From: Acidiferrobacteraceae bacterium
GTDB taxonomy: Bacteria; Pseudomonadota; Gammaproteobacteria; Arenicellales; UBA868
Assembly: GCA_002731295.1 (NCBI GenBank)
Contig: PCBE01000074.1
Span: 1 to 6,591 of the forward strand
Direction of reading: 5' to 3'
Length of the DNA: 6,591 nt
Position 1 is the stretch's first letter; the number at the start of each line of letters is the position of its first letter. The notes beneath the pieces were generated by a model. That model had not been told where the DNA came from. It saw only the letters and a list, made by a program, of their open reading frames with translations, and did no database searches. Below are positions 6,368-6,591 of the stretch, one piece after another. Both the position numbers and the translations under genes were made by a program.

Positions 6368-6591
6368 AAAAGTACCCCGGTGGTCTACTGGATTTAAGAG
6401 TAGGTCGTGTTAGGTCCATTGTAATCAACAATTGGTGTGGACTCATAATTCATGCCGTGGCGCCCATATTGTTTTATCTGGGGCACAAGAACACAGCATC
6501 AGCGTGAGAGTTGGCCAGTTGGACTATTCTTGGTGAAAAAGAATCAGCTGAGGCGACCTGTTACAACCTGCCCAGATTTAACCACACAAGC
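6368..6591. other. Leader region upstream of the 3-hydroxyanthranilate dioxygenase gene
   Basis: No gene is identified in these 224 bases, which should hold the promoter of the dioxygenase-ACMSD pair, though I see no convincing -35/-10 pair. Visible structure: an inverted repeat ATTCTT/AAGAAT with a seven-base loop (6526-6544), and GTTACAACCTG (6560-6570), which resembles one half of the 15-bp palindrome at 4751-4765. Reading the minus strand from the window edge, one frame is open for 15 codons before a TGA at 6544-6546, so the 3' end of another minus-strand gene could lie here, but this is too short to judge. Confidence 0.4.

Noticed and set aside
6451..6591. Plus-strand frame from ATG 6451, open to the window edge (47 codons)
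   Set aside because: There is no convincing ribosome site and no recognisable domain; a divergent gene cannot be excluded but is not supported.

Overview
The window carries seven genes, all on the minus strand, and reads as part of an aromatic-compound catabolism region of a bacterium. Base composition looks near 50% GC. Start sites carry ordinary Shine-Dalgarno sequences, and genes are tightly packed with an ATGA overlap and 8-40 bp gaps. The gene families suggest a proteobacterium, but I cannot name a genus and this is a weak inference. No RNA gene, insertion sequence or CRISPR array is visible.

Layout, in the direction of transcription (high to low coordinates): 6591-6368 is a leader region. 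6367-5822 encodes 3-hydroxyanthranilate 3,4-dioxygenase and 5812-4814 encodes aminocarboxymuconate-semialdehyde decarboxylase (ACMSD). These form a two-gene unit catalysing consecutive steps of the 3-hydroxyanthranilate (kynurenine or 2-nitrobenzoate) meta-cleavage pathway. A 196-bp gap (4813-4618) holds a perfect 15-bp palindrome next to a plausible promoter. A second unit of five genes follows: a UbiD-type decarboxylase (4617-2959), its UbiX-type flavin prenyltransferase partner (2962-2381), a two-domain type I extradiol (VOC) dioxygenase (2362-1526), a fumarylacetoacetate-hydrolase-family enzyme (1516-662), and an MhpA-like FAD aromatic hydroxylase (620 to beyond base 1).

How they may work together: the first pair would turn 3-hydroxyanthranilate into 2-aminomuconate semialdehyde and CO2. 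The second unit has the parts of a separate ring-degradation route: prenylated-FMN-dependent decarboxylation of an (hetero)aromatic or unsaturated acid, hydroxylation to a catechol, extradiol ring opening, and processing of the ring-fission product by the FAH-family enzyme. The substrate of that second route cannot be read from the sequence.

Two things stand out. The UbiD-like protein has a C-terminal extension of about 90 residues containing three tandem 20-residue repeats built on an L-K-E/D-R-I core, a feature I do not know from this family. The MhpA-like hydroxylase appears to lack about 280 central residues: its N-terminal FAD-binding segment runs in frame straight into the C-terminal domain, so it is either a decayed gene, a recombinant, or an assembly artefact.
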